Assembly (NCBI GenBank): GCA_028554795.2
Contig: CM068830.1
Location: forward strand, 49,424,355-49,488,354
Length of the DNA stretch: 64,000 nucleotides
Direction of reading: 5' to 3'
Origin: Sinohyriopsis cumingii
Lineage: Eukaryota; Mollusca; Bivalvia; Unionida; Unionidae
In this document: positions 31,901 through 45,169 of the stretch, one piece after another
Layout: every line of letters starts with the position of its first letter
Numbering within the stretch: the first letter of the stretch is position 1
Program-made: the position numbers and the translations under genes
The notes under the pieces: model-generated
What the model was told of the DNA's origin: nothing
What the model saw: the letters and a program-made list of their open reading frames with translations, nothing else
Database searches by the model: none

Positions 31901-34555
31901 GGTTATTTTTAATGGCTAATGAATAACTCTCCTTGTCCAGGAACTTCAGTAGATAGATTATCTCCCCTAGGCCATTATTGGGGAATCAGCTATTAGTCTC
32001 AGAAAATTGTCTAACTTCAACACTAAAATGGTATTTTGGGACTATTATACATTACATTTAGGAACTGTTGCAAAATTATATCTCTCGGAATAAATGATTT
32101 ATGTGTTCACATCTTGTCTGATATCTCTTGACGGCATTTTACTCAGTATTCATATTTTTTTCATACTTTTTTGTTTAATTTAGTTCGCTTCATGAATTAG
32201 TACATGCAAAGTAGAAAATAAGTTGAATGATAATAATATCTTTGTAAGACTGAATCATGGGGAAGGTCTTTTACCTTCTTTGTTTCTGTGTGACTGACAT
32301 GCAGCGCAGGATGTAAGAAGTCAACCTTAGATAATATAATACTTCTTTCTCAAAACACCAAAGTGTGAACCTGGTTTTGGGGTGACAAGATTATGCCCTT
32401 CCTCAAAAATTCTTATTAGCTTTGTTGACGTCCCACTCTAATCTTATTCTCAATTGTTACGCCCTTGTTATGAGTACAGTTTTCCGGTTTGAAATAAATG
32501 TGTCTCCGGTTAAAGTAACGTTTGGTTTTCTTTCTTTTTGACATTTATGTCACTGTAATATGACTGTGGTTTATAACTTGAGTGTGAATGCATTTTGGTT
32601 TTGTTTTTTACTGTTAGGATTATAGGCTGCATTATTTATATTATATCTTTGCATCAAGGAAAACTAGTATCAGCCGGTGGTCTGACTAAACTAGGTTTTT
32701 TTTCCTTTGGTTTCAAAGCCCCTACATTTGGTCGTTTCTTATGCGACATAGAAAGCAAAACTACATGAACCTGTCAGCTGTCATAAACACTTCTTAATAT
32801 ATTATTCAAGAAAAGATAATTCCATTTAAGAAATTTCCAGGGATGCAAAGTACCGTGTTTATACAGGAAATTTATGCAAATAGTGGTTTCTTTAATTTGA
32901 AGCCTCTAACCACATAATGCAATAGATGGATATTTCAAGCATGCACACCTGAACAGTAGGCACACTGCAAATAAACAAAGGGAAAAAAACACGATGCAAA
33001 TTATTAAAACTGCTGTACTTATTCAGTTACCAACATTGGTGATATATGAGCCTGGTAAAATTATCAGTTGTATCATTCACTCTTTCCATCTGTCAGCATT
33101 ATGTAAGTGTTGATTATTATTAATTACGGTGCTTGGAATACCGTCCAAATCAGTATAGTGCATATATGTTTTATTGGGCCGTGACAGCTTTATCGTTGGT
33201 GAGAAACATAATGAAAAAAGTTACTATGATGTATGAGGTATTATTGTACTCCTAGGCCAATTATCCAGTGGCACAGCTGACAGGAACCATTCGCCATACT
33301 GGTTGAGCAGACAATGTTAAGGCTTATCGGGCACTTGCAACAGCGATTCGTAAATCAAACATAGTATAATTTCTTCTATAATAATGCAAATTGTTGTAAA
33401 ATCCAACGACCGTTCCGTCTCTCACAATATAGAAGCCCATATGCTTCAATTTTCCCATCTTTACAGCGGAAATTTGGGATTTTTAAAACCAATGAACAGC
33501 GCAGACAAGAAATGGAAAAGACCTTTTAAAATTTACGTAATTTAGAAAACGCAGACAAAGAACACCAACAGAAGCAACAACCACTATCACTAATATGAAA
33601 CAATGCACACTACCTTCAGCCATTCCTCTGCTTTAATGAAGTTGGTCATTCGACGCATTATATGACAGCTGGAATGATTTTTTTTTTTTTTAAAGGAATA
33701 TTACGCTTACCAAGTGTCTTAGAAGCTGAAACTGGGGTTTATGCATTGTTTAGTTTGATTTATACAAAAATATTCTATGCATATATAAAATCGTGCAATT
33801 CTGCAAAACTAGTGTAATTATATGCTCACGTTATGTCTACAAGCATACTTCAATGCATTGGACAGATAATTTATTTCCCATAAATTTAATGTGAATATAT
33901 TACTAAAATAAAACTAATTTCTTCTTTAGGTTGCATACAGACCACATATGTTTCCACCCATTAGAATTAGAGAAATTCTCTCAGCCTTGAAATGCAGCTG
34001 CTTCGCATTATTGTTTGGACCTCGTGCTTTTCAACAGGAGGACTCCACTGTCTGTACATGATAACATAGCCTCGCATTGAAAGCTCATATTGTATTTGGT
34101 CCTTAGGAAATTGAATTTCAGGATATCAAAGTGAAAGTGAATATTTTGTTCTCAAGTATAGTACAATGATTGATGTTAAAGACATGAATACTGGAAAAGA
34201 ATAGGTCCCTTTACCAGCCAATTGGTGCATCTTACAATATTTAGTGCTCTGTTTTATTCCCCCAATCAAAGAATGCTTATGTGACCGTAAACTAATTTGT
34301 ACATAACAAAATTACTGCAAAAGAGTCGATTGGATTATATCATTCCCAAAATTCACTGAAATTTCAAAATGCCATCATCTCTTTGAAATTTAATAGTCGC
34401 AGCACCTACAAATCCTCCGACGTAATTTCCAGATTTCTCACAATCTTTCATTGATTGGCAGCGACTATCAAAGATCGGAAAGTTATTTGATTTTAATGTC
34501 AGATCCCGTTAGTTGTTTTCCATTGTGTAATTTTGAAAACTGTGACTTAATCAAA
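31900..34555. other. AT-rich non-coding DNA
   Basis: No gene, exon or repeat family was recognised. Confidence 0.4.
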
Positions 34556-34559
34556 TGCG

Positions 34560-35330
34560 CCACTTAAAAAGTATTAAACAAATAAAATGTAAGTGACTCG
34601 TAGGAAAGGTAGTATGTGAAAATTAATTGCATTGTTGCTCTTGTTTTAGACATCGTTTAAATAAGTTACCAGAAACAAATAATTAATCAAAACAAATGAG
34701 CGTATATACAGACAGTTAGGAGCCCAAGTCGGCAACCGTTTGGATGATGTATAATTCACGGCCAGTATTTTGAAATGAAATTCTTTCGCTTATAAATATA
34801 ACAATTTCTCATTTTTTGCAGACCTGCATCAACTAAAATTATTCATAAACTATAAACAAAAACAGGTCTGACCTCTATCGATATATTTGATAAACTATTC
34901 AATTTGATAAAATGTTAGAACCATAATTTAATCAAAACGTTTTTTCCCCACCATTTTCACCATGGACAGCTTGTGCAACCTATACAACGTACATTTTAAT
35001 GTCAGTCTTAGGGAAAAGAACAATTCGAAAAATGGATGATATTTTGACACCATCAAAATAATCCTATATCAAAAGCAATTTCATAAATAATTTGTTCAAA
35101 TTTTGGAAATTGGTTTTCCTAGCATTTGGCGTTAACGTGTTGATGTGTAGTTATGCAAAAATGAAACGCATCTATTTATAATGTATATCTGTTATTCTTA
35201 ACCAGTTCCATATATGTTATCAATGCATTGCCATAAGAGCATCTACAAACTACAAAGAACAATTTTTATATAAGGCATATTGTATTTATAGAAGAACAGA
35301 CAATAGACCTCCTGTAAGAGCTAAACAGAT
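34560..35330. repeat. Segment duplicated at 45170-45960 (left partner)
   Basis: Collinear blocks are shared with the right partner: TAGGAAAGGTA.T.TGTGAAAATT, TCAGAAACAA-type, CATAAACTA.AAACAA and, near the end, CTGTAAGAGCTAAACAGA. Divergence is high with many indels. In the last block the minus strand reads FICLALTGGL against FCLALTAGL in the partner, so a short coding piece may be included. Confidence 0.55.
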
Positions 35331-35669
35331 AAAGCACATATGGTTTTTGTTTTAAACATATTTTGTTACATATATTAGAGAAGCAAAAGGGTTTGATACA
35401 AGTTCCCATAACAACTACAAAACACACAATGTTTCATGCATCAGGTGAAAATGACGAAGCAAATTGAATTGTATTTGAATGAGTGTTAGAACGATACTGA
35501 TCCAAAACAATCATTGTTTGAGATGCAAGCTTATAAAGGAATAATACAAGTGAAGTCACATGTGAGAATAAGTCACAAATAAATCTATAAAGACATATAA
35601 ACAAACACCAGTATCTCGATAGTTCTTAAATTATTAAACCTTTCACTTACAATCCTGGTGATGTGATGT

Positions 35670-35978
35670 GATTTTGATTTTTAACGTAGCTTTAACAATT
35701 TTTCAGTCATAACGTTACGATGTCTGCAGTGTGGCAGTTTATATCGATGTCTAGCACTGGGGCATCATGCCGCAGACATGTAGTATGATGTCCCACTCAG
35801 TCACATTATCCTGACACCAGGCCGACCAGTCCTAACACTAACCTCTTAATGCTGAACGCCAAGCGAGGGAGCTGTTAGTATCATTTTTGTAACTCTTTGG
35901 TATGACTCGGCCGGGGATCGAACCCACGACCTCCCGCATCCGAGGCGGACGCTCTAATCACCAGGCCACCGGAGCGGT
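35670..35978 (-). mobile_element. tRNA-derived SINE, family 1, copy 3
   Basis: On the minus strand: GGTGGCCTGGTGATTAGAGC, B box GGGTTCGATCCCC, body and AAGCTACGTTAAAAATC end. It is nearly full length and opposite in orientation to the other three copies. Confidence 0.88.
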
Positions 35979-36239
35979 TGACACTCCTGGACAAATACAT
36001 TTAATTATATTTGAACTACAGTATAATTGCTTCGAATACATGTAAACATATATGCATACAAAAATATGGGCATGTGTACACATATATGCATACATATATA
36101 GCCATATATGAACATACATACACATATACATGCGTATACATATACACACCTGCATATGTACACACAAATGTATACTACTTAGTCAAATCATGATTAAATT
36201 ATGATTGTAGGGAAAATCAGTTAACTCCCTTGCGGGACA

Positions 36240-36271
36240 TAATACTACTACTACTACTACTGCTGCTGCTG

Positions 36272-36332
<61 letters not shown>
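36240..36332. repeat. (CTA)n/(CTG)n/(AAT)n trinucleotide tract
   Basis: Three adjacent trinucleotide runs, CTA then CTG then CTA, grade into AAT. Confidence 0.95.
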
Positions 36333-36333
<1 letters not shown>

Positions 36334-36334
36334 C

Positions 36335-37070
36335 AAAATAATAATAATTATAATAAAAATAATGTTCAAGACTTAAAAACCATGACAAGATATTAAATAA
36401 CATATAAGGTTAATAAGCTCAAGAGCGGTTAGTATGTACGAAATAAATGTGAACTTGATTAAAAACTTCATTATTAATTTTGTTATTAAGAGTATCGTCA
36501 TCAAACAAAAGCATTTACAGGTTAGTTTGAATTGGCACTGTGTAGGTTATTCATTAGGAAGTTTCGAGGATTAGTACAGTATCGCAGTATTCTATTTCAT
36601 TTGATTCAGAGCAACTACACAATCAACTGGCAACAATGTGTATCAAATTTAGATCCACCTTACAATGTGGGCAGTTATTCCTGATTTTACCATGTACGAA
36701 ATAGATTTCTCTTTCACCAATGAGACCAGTAGGATGGCACTTGCTTTGCCTGCTGTTTTTTAATAACGTATTGGAAGACGATATAGAACTGTAGTTTCGT
36801 ATATTTTGGGGAAGATTGCCCATTATTTGATAGGTGAGTATAACAAGAACTTATTTTTGAAATGTAAATAACAAAATTGTACTTCAGAATGTAAAATGTT
36901 TCCTAAAGCATATCCCTGGCCCCACGGTGAGAAACATTTGGCGGAATAATTTCGTTTGAAATGTCTGGTGTCATATGATTGATCATTTTATAAAATCAAC
37001 AAGATTTTGAAAACCAGCTAGACACCGTCTCTTCGTAAACACTTCCGGTAAGTTCTAGTTCAGTTCTAGA
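36335..37070. other. Non-coding DNA
   Basis: The minus-strand frame at 36623-36823 contains a C..H..CPHC pattern (RNNCPHCKVDL) but has no other support as a gene. Confidence 0.35.
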
Positions 37071-37077
37071 TGTTTGC

Positions 37078-37404
37078 TTTTGTGGCCTAGTGGTTAGAGC
37101 GTCCGCCTTGGATGCGGGAGGTTTAGGATTCGATCCCCGGCCGAGTCATACCAAAGACTTACAAAAATGGTACTAACAGCTGCCTCCCTTGGCACTCAAC
37201 AGTGAGAGGTTAGTGTTAGGACTGGTCGGCCTGGTGTCAGGATACTGTGACTGGGTGGGACATCATGCTACATGTCTGCAGCATGATTCCCCAGTGCTAG
37301 ACATAACTATAAACTGGCACACTGCAGACCTAGTAGCGATATGACTGAAAAATTGTTAAAGCTACGTTAAAAATCCAAATCACACACACACACACACACA
37401 CACT
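37078..37404 (+). mobile_element. tRNA-derived SINE, family 1, copy 4
   Basis: Full length: TGGCCTAGTGGTTAGAGCGT, B box GGATTCGATCCCC, the complete body, and AAGCTACGTTAAAAATCCAA followed by (CA)11. Confidence 0.9.
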
Positions 37405-37756
37405 GTTTCCTTTTGCATATTTTTAAGTCGATCATAATCGGTTTCATTTGATCCGGTGCATAGTTCGTTCGCATAATCTAAAACTGGTCTGATGAATATT
37501 TAATAATGCTCTCATTATTCGAATAATCTTCGATGATTTTCGAAATAGATTCTTCAGTGTGATTTCGACAATTATATCAATCCTAAAATTTACCCTCAAG
37601 GTGTTCTTGGTAGTTTATAAAGGCAATACATATGTTATCTAACAGAAATTGTATGACAAATCTGAGCAGGTGAAGCAGCTTGGAATCATACAGCTTCTAT
37701 TTGTATGGATTTTATGGCACATGCCATTGTTCTGTCCATCTGTGTAATTTGTCTAG

Positions 37757-37905
37757 GTCTTGGTTTAGTTTTGGGTTCAGTAATACTAATATCTGTTAAA
37801 ATGCAGTTCTTACCGCCCTCTGGTGTTACGAAAACTATGATGCTTTCGACGGGATGACTTCACCTAATACTTCCAGTTCCATAACACAACGTGTATTACA
37901 TGTAA
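37757..37905 (-). pseudogene. Degraded second exon of the secreted-protein family (copy B)
   Basis: On the minus strand, IIVFVTPEGGKNC aligns with IIVNFTPDGGKNF of the intact second exon at 46958-47181, and the DNA around it matches as well (CATCATAGTT, ACACCAGA.GGCGGTAAGAACT, TTGTGT upstream). The part corresponding to WWSYPAG is shifted out of frame, so the exon is not functional as read. It is the remnant of a paralog. Confidence 0.6.
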
Positions 37906-38169
37906 TTTTAATTTGCATCTAATTCTAAATTTTCTGGTTTAATGGTGTGATGAGAATGAATGCAAGAATAAGAATGCATTCGTCAAACTTGAGTATTGAT
38001 CCTAATGTTCATACTGTGGTGATTCGCAATAACATGACATAACATATTTATATTTTCTATCTCCATTAATGTTACACGTACTAGTTCGCAAAATGGTCGT
38101 TTACATGTAGAATTCAAACTGAATGTAGCCCATATTACCTTTATGGACGGCTATTTTTACAAATAGCTA

Positions 38170-38877
38170 TCGGTGTTTTTCTTTATAGACATTTGTACGA
38201 AGAATAACGAAACGCTCAACTAAATCCGTTCTACTTGTTCTTGACTATGCTAAGTTTGCCAGCACTGATTTAACTTAGGTTGAAATGTCTCCAAAAGATC
38301 ATTCAAAGCAAAACAACATATTTTACGATATTTCATACATACTTGTCATTTGTTTGTTGTGGATGGCAGGAGTTCTGTTTTACCTGACGTAATAGGATTA
38401 TGTATAACGGTACAGGTGTCACTATCCCATATGTCAAGGTCTGCCAAGCACGAAATTACGCAAAATGCAAATTGTTTCAGCAGCATACACACAAAAAGGG
38501 TTTGGAGGAAGTGTTTGACACAAGCAACTGTTAACATATAAAAAAATTATTTCTAGAGTTTGGGAGTCGTCAATAACAAGTCATGGAATGGAAAACAACT
38601 GGACATACATCATCAAATTAATTATCGGTTAGAAAGAAGTATTTTAATCGAGCACCGGTAATCAAAAGAAATGTAAATAGGGAAAATATTCAAGTGACTA
38701 GAGAGTCCTTTTAGACATTGGCATTTTGGTGTAATTGTTTACCTAGCGATGCATACACCTTTATGAATGAAGCCTACTGCATACAGACAACTAAACTATG
38801 TCGTGTAAATCAGTATATAAGAAGCATTATATTATACATATAATTGCATAGTATTCCAGAAATCTAAAAGTTGAAAA

Positions 38878-38940
<63 letters not shown>

Positions 38941-39670
38941 TGTGTGTGTATGTACATTTCGACAATTTTTTATATTTCGATGATGCTATCAATATATGTG
39001 TAATATAATGTTTACCTTCTACATGTCACGGGTCAATTGTTTTTATGCAATTTACTTAATTCATAGAAGTTTATATGTTTTTTTTGGTATAATTACAGCA
39101 AAATGTCCTTGTCAAGAAGACTCTCTCGTCATTTGATCAATTTTCGCATTTGTATTTGATTTAATTACATGCGTTCGAGTAAAACAATTCTTTGTAACTG
39201 ATAATTAATTTGATGATGTATGTGCAGTCTTTCCCCATTCCATGGCTTGTTATTAATGACTCTCCGTTTCAAGGAATAACAAATTATGTGGCGACAGTTG
39301 TTTGTGTTAAACACTTCCTCCAAGCCTTTTTTGTGTATTTGCTACAAACACAGTTTGCATTTGACTTATTGTCCTGCTTGGCAGACCTTGACATATGGGA
39401 TAGGGCACTTGTGGCGTATTGATGTAGTTAACAGATGCTTTCGTACCGTCATACATTAACCTATTACGTCAGGTAGTAAAGAAATCCTGCCATCTACACC
39501 AAGCAAATGACGGGTATATGTGGTATATAGTAAAAGATGTTATCGTGCTTTGCAATAATATTTTGCAGCCATTTCAACCCAGATTAAATTAGCATTGGAA
39601 GACATAATATAGTTCAGAACAGGAATAACGAATGCAGTTGATACGTGATGCAATTGTTCGTACAAAAGAA
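38170..39670. repeat. Long inverted repeat, arms ~550 bp
   Basis: The left arm (about 38170-38735) is repeated inverted in the right arm (about 39080-39670), with roughly 20-25% divergence and a ~350-bp centre holding a (TA)n tract. Matching blocks include CCTATTACGTCAGGTA, TCCTGCCATC.ACA, GATAATTAATTTGATGATGT and TTGGCAGACCTTGACATATG. Both arms keep a similar open frame (..CVKHFLQ..FAF..SCLADLDIWD). No target duplication was identified. Confidence 0.75.
38879..38938. repeat. (TA)n microsatellite
   Basis: About 29 TA units in the centre of the long inverted repeat, running into a short (TG)n. Confidence 0.95.
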
Positions 39671-39674
39671 AATG

Positions 39675-40515
39675 AAAAACCCGAATATACTAATTGGTCT
39701 CATCTGAAATGGGATGACATCATAGACATTGCTTGATATTGAAAGACTAATGAATTCATTGACTGCATCACGTCGGTAAAAAAAAAAAACCTGCCTTGCA
39801 TGTTACAATATTCAAGGTAAATTCATTGGTATTATTTACAAGACTCGTCTTCATTTTGTTTCAAGTAATTTCATAATGTTGCTGGATGAATTTTTAGCTA
39901 TCATAATAATAGACTTTGTCATCTTCATTGAACAATTCTCTCTCCAGGGAAAATTATTTTGATTACATCTATATTTAGCATCCAAGGATATTTAGCAACA
40001 ACTAAGAGATATTGTCGTGGTATTGAAAGTGTTCTTCAACCGCGTATGCAGTCACCAAGATAGGAACGTGTTTAAAACGTGACTATCATTATTAAAATAC
40101 AAGATGCTTCAAGGATTGTTTCATAATCAAAATATACCAACCTATCCAATGAATAACCACTGGAGATATTCCGGTCACTGGGGGCTAGATTTATTATAAC
40201 ACTGAAGACTGGATGAAGTCCGTATGATATAGGTGAAGATGAAAACACATTGTAATCTTCTAATTGTTATTGACAAGTACTTACCTTGAAAAATGGAAAC
40301 AAAGAGGTTTACACAGCTTTAATTTGGATTGTTCCAAAATGGTATATTCATGCAAAAGTATTGCCGTGATATACTAGTCTAATGTTTGTAAGCAGATTTA
40401 AAAGATTGCCGTGAAAAGTGATCTAAATATTTGGTATGTATCACGTCTGAAAAAACACATGCACATTCTCTAGATATCTGAAAAAAGGTATTGTTGCATC
40501 GCTTTAGTGTTCTTA
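39675..40515. other. AT-rich non-coding DNA
   Basis: A short block near 40060-40160 (AACGTGTTTAAAA .. AATAACCACTG) recurs around the 30-bp array at 41.35-41.65 kb. No gene was seen. Confidence 0.4.
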
Positions 40516-40519
40516 CTAA

Positions 40520-40601
40520 TCTGCCCTGACTACTTCACTTGCCATCGTATTTCTCTAATCTTCACACTACTCTAACCTGCATACTTCGCATGTCTTCACG
40601 T

Positions 40602-40635
<34 letters not shown>

Positions 40636-40896
40636 ACTTCTCTGATCTTAACAGTACTCTACCCTGACTATTTCGCTTGTCTTCGCAATATTCTCTCTGA
40701 CTACTTCTCTAATCTTTACACTACTCTACCTTACCTACTTTGTTTGTCTTTACTCTTTCTCTCTCTCTCTCTCTGTGTGACTACTTCTTTAATCTTCACA
40801 GTACTGACAATTTCGCTTGCCTTCACACTACTCTGTCTGTGCTTACTTCACTAGTCTTCTCCCTACTCTAAGTTGACTACTTTGCTTGTCTTCACG

Positions 40897-40945
<49 letters not shown>
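40520..40945. repeat. CT-rich minisatellite, ~33-bp core
   Basis: The core CTGACTACTTCGCTTGTCTT followed by CACACTACTCT is repeated about ten times with drift. It is interrupted by expanded (TC)n runs at 40603-40632, 40758-40775 and 40902-40944. Confidence 0.8.
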
Positions 40946-40946
<1 letters not shown>

Positions 40947-41380
40947 AAAATCCCATACTATCGGAAGTCTCATAGATAGGATATTCCACAGTCTCAATTT
41001 AAGCATGTCTAATTTATGTTCGTACATGTTTGGAATTGTCCACAAGGCTCAATTAGATATAACTTTCACAGATATGTTTCATGTAACTTTTTAAACGCAT
41101 GAATTCTTTAGATTTATTCATTGTAAACACGACCATCTTCATTAGAACTACACCCTATTTCCAGGTAAAAGCTATTTTTTTAGAGTCTTCTCAAATTATC
41201 TTTAAGCCAAACTTTATTATTCATTTCTAGGACAAAGTCGTGTAATATATTTTGTTAACGATGACAGATAATGTCGTAGGTTTTAAAGTATATGTCAACT
41301 GCGCACGTTTAAAGCGAATAAAACATATAGATACACCCATGAAGATTCGAACGTGTTTAAAATATGACGAACAATGTTAC

Positions 41381-41620
41381 AATACAAAGCGTTTTACAAG
41401 CAGATCAAACCATACAAAGCGTTTTACTTGCAGATCAAACAATACAAATCGTTTTACAATCAGTTCAAACAATACAAAGCGTTTTACAATCAGATCAAAC
41501 AAAACAAAGTGTTTTATAATCAGTTCAAACAATACAAAGCGTTTTACAATCAGATCAAACAATACAAAGCGTTTTATAAGCAGATCAAACAGTACAAAGC
41601 GTTTTACAGGCAGATCATTA
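41381..41620. repeat. 30-bp minisatellite, 8 copies
   Basis: The unit is AATACAAAGCGTTTTACAAT plus CAGATCAAAC. Because 30 is a multiple of three and no unit adds a stop, frames are open on both strands. The apparent proteins there (139, 91 and 96 codons) are by-products of the repeat. Confidence 0.95.
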
Positions 41621-41904
41621 AGTACACTATCAATGTCCCAAATGTATAACCACTGCGGACATACCAAATAGGTGGGGCCGTAGATTGACTGAAACAGTGG
41701 TTGATATTAATCTCTTAGTTTTCGTAGTAAGCCCATGATAGCTAGGGAACATGTTATTACTCCTACACATATGTTGTCAATCAGTAAAGGTTACAGTTAA
41801 TTATATTGTCACTTTACTGAAGGTTATTTTATACACCAATTTGTAATCTGAACCATTAAAGGAAATCAAGATAATTGCGTGTTTCAAATGCTGCTTAAAT
41901 GCTC

Positions 41905-42195
41905 ATAAATGTGGCGCATGTATGCATGCCGCTCCAATTAATTGAACACACGCATTCCTGGAGATTCGGCTGTGGTGCGTTCAGGCAGGGTGCTCCAATA
42001 AATTGAACACTCACTCAAGCCTATAGAGAGAGACTCGACTTAGTACAATTATGCATGACTCTAATAAATTTAACACTCATGCAAGGCTAGAGATTCGGCT
42101 GTGGTGCATTTATGCATGGTGATCATATAAATTGAACACTCACGCAAGCCTAGAGATTTGACTGTGGTGCAATTATGCATGACGTTCCAATGAAA
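41905..42195. repeat. ~70-bp tandem repeat, 4 copies
   Basis: The unit contains GCATTTATGCATG, CTCCAATAAATTGAACACTC and ACGCAAGCCTAGAGATTCGG. The first unit is the most diverged. Confidence 0.85.
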
Positions 42196-42199
42196 ACGA

Positions 42200-43665
42200 C
42201 ACTTTTATGTTAGCCCATTTTCATTTGTTATCATGGCATTGTGCCTCTTGCGTTATCTTAAATTTAAATTTACGTTCATATACGTGTTTTGCAAAATCCA
42301 AAAAGATAGTATGAAACACCGGATTTGTTTTATTGACTGCTGCATCAGTTAATGTAATGAACGTATTACTCTTCATAATTGCACAGTAATTAAATATCGT
42401 GTTTTTATTTACCAAAGAACATGCTGGGCTACATCATTTTCTAAATAAACTTTAGCTTTTCCTCAAATTTTGGATTTAGATCCACAAGAACTTGATATAT
42501 ATATTTTTGTCGCCGAAGTTTGCACCGCCACGCCAAACACACTGAAGGCAAACAGAAGCCCATCAACTAGAAATTAGGAGCAAAGAGCTTTTGCTGTCAG
42601 TGCTATATATACTACTAACACTGTGGAGAGTCAATTAGACCGACAACAAAAATACATTTCTTTGCACATTAATTTAGCCCAGACGGCAAAATATTCAGTG
42701 TTTCTGGGAAAATTATATTATTGTTGTTTTGTTTTTTTTTCTCTTATCAGAACCAACCTTCTTAAAAGTTACTTGACTGAGTGTCCTAAGTTATTCAGTG
42801 CCTATACTGATATCGAGTCGTTAAATTTACTCGTTAGCTATAAAAACAGTGATGTTAAGCCAGGCCATATTGGATGTGTCAACTGCAAGAGGTAACCAGT
42901 TCGTGTTACATCGCACATAAACGTCGAGCTCGCCATAATATATAAGTTCTACGATGTCTGAACAAGAAATACATATACAGAATCTGGCTACCACACCTCT
43001 ACGCTAAATGTCCAGTGGCCCAGTTGCCAGTAGCCGGTCACCATGCTGGTGCGCAGAAATAGTTTTAAAGCTAATTCGTGATTGAAGAACTTCCGATAGT
43101 ATGTTTTAAATCAAAATAGTATGATTTCGACGACTTGTATTCCGACAAGTGAAACTATTTTTATGAAATTTTAAAACTTGACTCAGCTCATCACACAGTG
43201 CAACATACGTTACAACTAAAATCATATAGAAAGCCACAAGTCTGATTTCTAACAACACTGGTAGTGGTTGTATTCCTTTAAAAGCAATAAAGAAATAATA
43301 ATCAGCTCTGCTGTCATATAGTCAGAAATACGTTTGCAAATAATTCATCAATAAGCTGTTTCGGGTTACAATATTTTAACAATCATTCGTCGTTGATTAG
43401 CAGCATCAAAATGATTAGTATCACCGAACAGACTTCTTGAAGGAGGTAGTGTTCGTGTTAGTTAGAGAGAGTGGTTGCTGTTGTCGTTGCTGTGTTTATT
43501 TATGCACGTGTTGTTATAAATGACTTCATGTTAAGAATAAGTTGGTGTGCATCAATGTTGTGACAGAATAATGTTTGACTTTTAATTATTCCCTAATGAA
43601 CCCGTTCACTAATATATCTTAGATGAAATAAATTATTTCGTTATAAATATCGACCATATACTGCA
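42200..43665. other. Non-coding DNA
   Basis: On the minus strand, a TATATATAGC near 42604-42612 precedes a short leader-like frame near 42500-42560, but no donor or family match supports an exon. No other feature was recognised. Confidence 0.35.
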
Positions 43666-43671
43666 CACATG

Positions 43672-43921
43672 TCGGGGCCCCGAGTGGCCGAGTGGTCTAA
43701 AGTGCTCTCCGTTACGGATCACTGCCATCTCACCTCTGTCTGCATGGGTTCTAGTCTAGAATTCGGCTAACGTGGGTATGTGAGAAAGCTCGCCAGTAGC
43801 TTCTCGTGCGTCGGTGGTTCTTCCCGGGGTTTTCCCGGGTTCTTCCTCCACCATTTATACTGGCCGCCATGCATAGCCTATCATGTGCTGAAATTTGGCG
43901 TTAAACCCAGCAACAACAACA
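43672..43921 (+). mobile_element. tRNA-derived SINE, family 2
   Basis: The head is GGCCGAGTGGTCTAAAGTGC with a B-box-like GGGTTCTAGTC. The body has TGTGAGAAAGCTCGCCAGTA, GGTTCTTCCCGGGGTTTTCC, ACTGGCCGCCATGCATAGCC and TTTGGCGTTAAACCCAG, and a (CAA)n tail. It is the best-preserved body of the family in this window. Confidence 0.88.
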
Positions 43922-43924
43922 ACT

Positions 43925-45165
43925 GTACACATGTCAAAGAGAACATGTGTACATTTAAAGAACACAATGTCCACCTCTAATTTCATTTCATTACATATAC
44001 CTTCATAATTCTGATTTATATTTCTTGCTTTCTATACATATTTTTCTGCCTAAAAATGTGAGTACGAGGTATTTGTCATTCAATCATGTTAAAATGAATG
44101 CTTTTTTTCTACGATGAAACTTAGTCATGCAATACATTTCTAGCCAATCAATTAATGTTCTGTGACTTTATTATGAACCCTGCGGTAATTCTCATTTTTC
44201 CGTATCAATCGGAGGTTGTAAAACGCCTAAGAAACCTGATGTAAATATATGTACAAACAAGAAAAAAATAGATGGAATCGTATTCATGTTTTTATTTAGA
44301 TTTGTACAAAAATAATGTGTGCATACAAAATAAAGACATCACACATACCGATCTTACATCCGCAAGCACGTTGAAAGATTGTTACACATGACTAAGTTGG
44401 TATATATCAGATAACAGTGCAAGGTGAAGGTGCAAGCTTCACTGAAAATGTTAAAAGACTTCCTCTCATGTAGATCTGTTGAAATATAGGCATAGCTTGG
44501 AATGTAAACTGATACCATTTCGCTAAACATTTACCAAGCATGACACCTTAAGATATAGCCACATATGTATCATAGCTTTATAGAACTCTTGATCTATCCC
44601 TGGGGGAAACTTAAGGTTTTCCTAAAATCAGAGGAATTATTCATCTGTTTCGTTGAGAATAGGAAAAGTCTAACAATATAATTTAGGAAATCATTTTCAC
44701 TCTTTACACTTCGCAATAGTTGATATAAGATTCCTATATTGTAAGAAGTGCTCTAATTAGGATAGTCCATCATCTCAAATTGATGATTATTTTTGACAGA
44801 TTTAACAAAAACAGTAGACAGCCTAGAAATCATAATCGTTATTACGTAGATCAGCTTTTAGCCTCATAATTAAGACGAATTTGACACTGGAGAGATTCCA
44901 ATATTTTGACTGGCTGAAAATGATCCTTACCTAAAACTGACCAATCAAATGTTTGAAATCTATAATTAACTTCAAGATTTGACCCACTTCTTAGGACTAT
45001 ACTTATGGATCAGCTAATACCTAGGTAATTTAGTTGTTGGCCGAAAACTTTGATTGATTCATACCGAATCTCAGGCTGAACCTCAAGATAGAAATAGATA
45101 TTATCATAAAATCAGTTCTAGTTATTTTTTCTACATCGCGTAATTTTGACGTAGCTTAATTATAT
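43925..45165. other. AT-rich non-coding DNA
   Basis: No gene was recognised. It is the likely extension of the duplicated block that follows. Confidence 0.4.
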
Positions 45166-45169
45166 GTTT

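Noticed and set aside
36623..36823. Zinc-binding exon with CPHC
   Set aside because: A single C-x2-C pair without a partner motif, splice sites or homology to neighbouring copies.
41252..41671. A 139-codon frame plus overlapping frames on both strands
   Set aside because: All lie in the 30-bp minisatellite, whose period keeps frames open.
42490..42612. Possible first exon of a secreted-protein paralog with a TATA box
   Set aside because: The leader-like frame lacks an in-frame ATG in the hydrophobic frame and has no donor or shared DPC motif.
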